7,066 nt of DNA, from positions 1 to 7,066 of the forward strand of contig CAZBJH010000149.1 in NCBI GenBank assembly GCA_964492185.1, given 5' to 3'. The notes under the pieces were generated by a model. It was not told the DNA's origin. It was given only the letters and a program-made list of their open reading frames with translations, and did no database searches. Positions 6,449-7,066 of this stretch are shown here, in pieces. Each line of letters opens with the position of its first letter. Within the stretch, counting starts at the first letter, position 1. A program made the translations under genes and the position numbers. This DNA comes from JAFGSZ01 sp964492185 (lineage in GTDB: Bacteria; Bacteroidota; Bacteroidia; Bacteroidales; UBA10428).

Positions 6449-6479
6449 CAAATTTATAATGTGATTTTGAAATCTGAAA
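6449..6479 (-). promoter_or_regulatory. Candidate Bacteroidota promoter of the NEW3-ABC operon
   Basis: On the minus strand TAAATTTG (6456-6449) matches TAnnTTTG exactly. The -33 position at the expected spacing is TTTTC rather than TTTG. The predicted start near 6443 gives a leader of about 40 nt. The 6451 ATG would lie inside the promoter, further evidence for the 6403 start. Confidence 0.5.
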
Positions 6480-6660
6480 ATTGTACGGCATGGTAAAATT
6501 TATCTCATAATACTCAAATTGTGCCTTTAATATCTGATCATTAATGCTTTAATACGATTTGTTAAAATTTCTTAAAAATTTCAACAGCTAATTCTATTTT
6601 TTCGCCGTATCAGATAAAAAAACAACAGAATGTTATAATGGTTATCTTTTCTGCATCCGC

Positions 6661-6690
6661 TTGTGGAATTTAATATTTTTAATACCTTTG
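6661..6690 (+). promoter_or_regulatory. Bacteroidota-type promoter of tRNA-Pro
   Basis: TTG (6661-6663), 19 bp, then TACCTTTG (6683-6690) fits the -33/-7 Bacteroidota promoter. The tRNA begins about 32 nt downstream. The rest of the 6457-6720 spacer is AT-rich with no gene that I can support. Confidence 0.7.
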
Positions 6691-6721
6691 TGCCGCTCTA
6701 AATGAACCGAACCGGGAAAAT

Positions 6722-6796
6722 CGGGGTATAGCACAGTCCGGTTAGTGTGCCTGCTTTGGGAGCAGGAGGTCGCAGGTTCGAATCCTGCTACCCCGA
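6722..6796 (+). tRNA. tRNA-Pro (anticodon UGG)
   Basis: The 75-nt sequence folds as a cloverleaf. The acceptor stem is CGGGGTA with TACCCCG, the anticodon stem CCTGC (6750-6754) with GCAGG (6762-6766), the loop TTTGGGA with anticodon TGG at 6757-6759, and the T arm GCAGG-TTCGAAT-CCTGC. The discriminator base is A (6796). The 3' CCA is not encoded: the sequence continues CAAA. The C1-G72 pair is typical of bacterial tRNA-Pro. It has its own promoter and terminator, and its last 16 nt are repeated 177 bp downstream. Confidence 0.96.
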
Positions 6797-6811
6797 CAAA
6801 AAAAAAGAAAA

Positions 6812-6839
6812 GCCTGACACGATAGTGTTGGGCCTTTTT
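6812..6839 (+). terminator. Intrinsic terminator of tRNA-Pro
   Basis: GCCTGACAC (6812-6820) pairs with GTGTTGGGC (6825-6833) around a GATA loop, with two G-T pairs in the 9-bp stem, followed by CTTTTT. A-rich sequence before the stem can extend it. It begins 16 nt after the tRNA. Confidence 0.8.
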
Positions 6840-6885
6840 CATGTATAAAAAGGCAAGCTTACTTGAGCTTTTTTTCATGAAAAAA
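6832..6885 (+). terminator. Two small hairpins and a palindrome, likely back-up terminator
   Basis: GCCTTTTT (6832-6839) pairs with AAAAAGGC (6847-6854). AAGCT (6855-6859) pairs with AGCTT (6866-6870) and runs into seven T (6869-6875). TTTTTTCATGAAAAAA (6870-6885) is a perfect palindrome. The two halves look alike (T-run, CATG, A-run, AAGGnCAA), suggesting a small internal duplication. All recur in the second repeat copy. Confidence 0.5.
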
Positions 6886-6957
6886 GGACAATAGAGCGAA
6901 GCGATCAGGCTTTTCTTTTTTTTTAATCATTCCCCCAAACCCAGGATCACCGAAGGT

Positions 6958-7066
6958 AATCCTGCTACCCCGACAAAAAAAAAGAAAAGCCTGACACGAT
7001 AGTGTTGGGCTTTTTTCATGTATAAAAAGGCAAGCTTACTTGAGCTTTTTTTCATGAAAAAAGGAC
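6958..7066 (+). repeat. Direct repeat copy 2, running off the window end
   Basis: It matches 6781-6889 in 108 of 109 positions with a period of 177 bp. It carries only the T-loop end, the 3' T stem and the acceptor strand of the tRNA, not a whole tRNA. The one change, C to T, lengthens the terminator T-run and keeps the second hairpin as a G-T pair. The match reaches the last base, so further copies may follow. Confidence 0.95.

Larger units (their letters stand above)
6781..6889 (+). repeat. Direct repeat copy 1: tRNA-Pro 3' end plus downstream hairpins
   Basis: This 109-bp stretch begins in the T loop of tRNA-Pro, includes the last 16 nt of the tRNA, the terminator and further hairpins, and recurs at 6958 with one difference (C at 6834, T at 7011). 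The repeat starts exactly at A6781; sequence to the left of the two copies is unrelated. Confidence 0.95.
6798..6924. repeat. Perfect 20-bp inverted repeat flanking a hairpin-rich loop
   Basis: The left arm 6798-6817 (nine A, G, four A, GCCTGA) is the exact reverse complement of 6905-6924 (TCAGGC, four T, C, nine T). The loop is 87 nt. The left arm contains the 5' part of the tRNA terminator stem, so the two folds exclude each other. The right arm with its T-run can act as a second, long-range terminator. Confidence 0.8.

Noticed and set aside
6404..6451. Longer start of the NEW3 protein at 6451
   Set aside because: It would put extra residues before a clean signal peptide, has no ribosome site and overlaps the candidate promoter.
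6630..6640. TATAAT box as a sigma-70 type promoter for tRNA-Pro
   Set aside because: There is no fitting -35 box and it lies about 85 bp from the tRNA; the TTG-N19-TAnnTTTG promoter closer by is a better match.
6642..6878. Minus-strand ORF across tRNA-Pro with a GVAGFEPATSCSQSR stretch
   Set aside because: It is the antisense translation of the tRNA-Pro gene, a frequent spurious ORF in Bacteroidota annotation; tRNA, promoter and terminator explain the DNA.
6781..7066. CRISPR array or integron-like cassette array
   Set aside because: Only two copies of a long unit tied to a tRNA end, with no short regular repeats and spacers, no cas genes and no integrase in the window.

Overview
The window looks like chromosomal DNA from a member of the Bacteroidota, possibly an anaerobic lineage. 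It is AT-rich. Three promoters match the Bacteroidota -7 consensus TAnnTTTG exactly and one more is a weaker candidate; two of the exact ones have TTG placed 19 bp upstream. The tRNA-Pro gene does not encode CCA, and two chromosomal genes start without a Shine-Dalgarno sequence. The genus cannot be named from the sequence.

Left part (1-1650, minus strand): a DUF169 protein gene is followed by a regulated transcription unit. That unit consists of a promoter, a TPP (thiamine pyrophosphate) riboswitch, an intrinsic terminator and a class I SAM-dependent methyltransferase gene. The riboswitch is the most informative element here. It places a methyltransferase of unknown substrate, and perhaps genes beyond the left edge, under thiamine control.

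Centre (1650-3225): a divergent intergenic region carries a 16-bp perfect palindrome, a candidate promoter and a leader hairpin. It precedes a plus-strand gene for a polytopic membrane protein of the ArsP_2 / putative manganese or heavy-metal exporter family. The convergent spacer after it holds two diverged direct repeats and a long hairpin that works as a terminator for the operon on the right.

Right-centre (3226-6460, minus strand): a compact three-gene operon encodes a secreted, C-terminally anchored protein with three NEW3-like beta-sandwich modules, an ABC ATPase and an ABC-2/NosY-type permease. Gene spacing is 3 nt, then an 8-nt overlap. Each gene has a strong GGAGG ribosome site, unlike the other genes of the window. 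The three products probably form one membrane complex; the substrate is unknown.

Right end (6460-7066, plus strand): a tRNA-Pro(UGG) gene has its own Bacteroidota promoter and an intrinsic terminator. The last 16 nt of the tRNA plus about 93 nt of downstream DNA are repeated 177 bp further on with a single substitution, and the window ends inside that second copy. The unit is rich in hairpins, including a perfect 20-bp inverted repeat.
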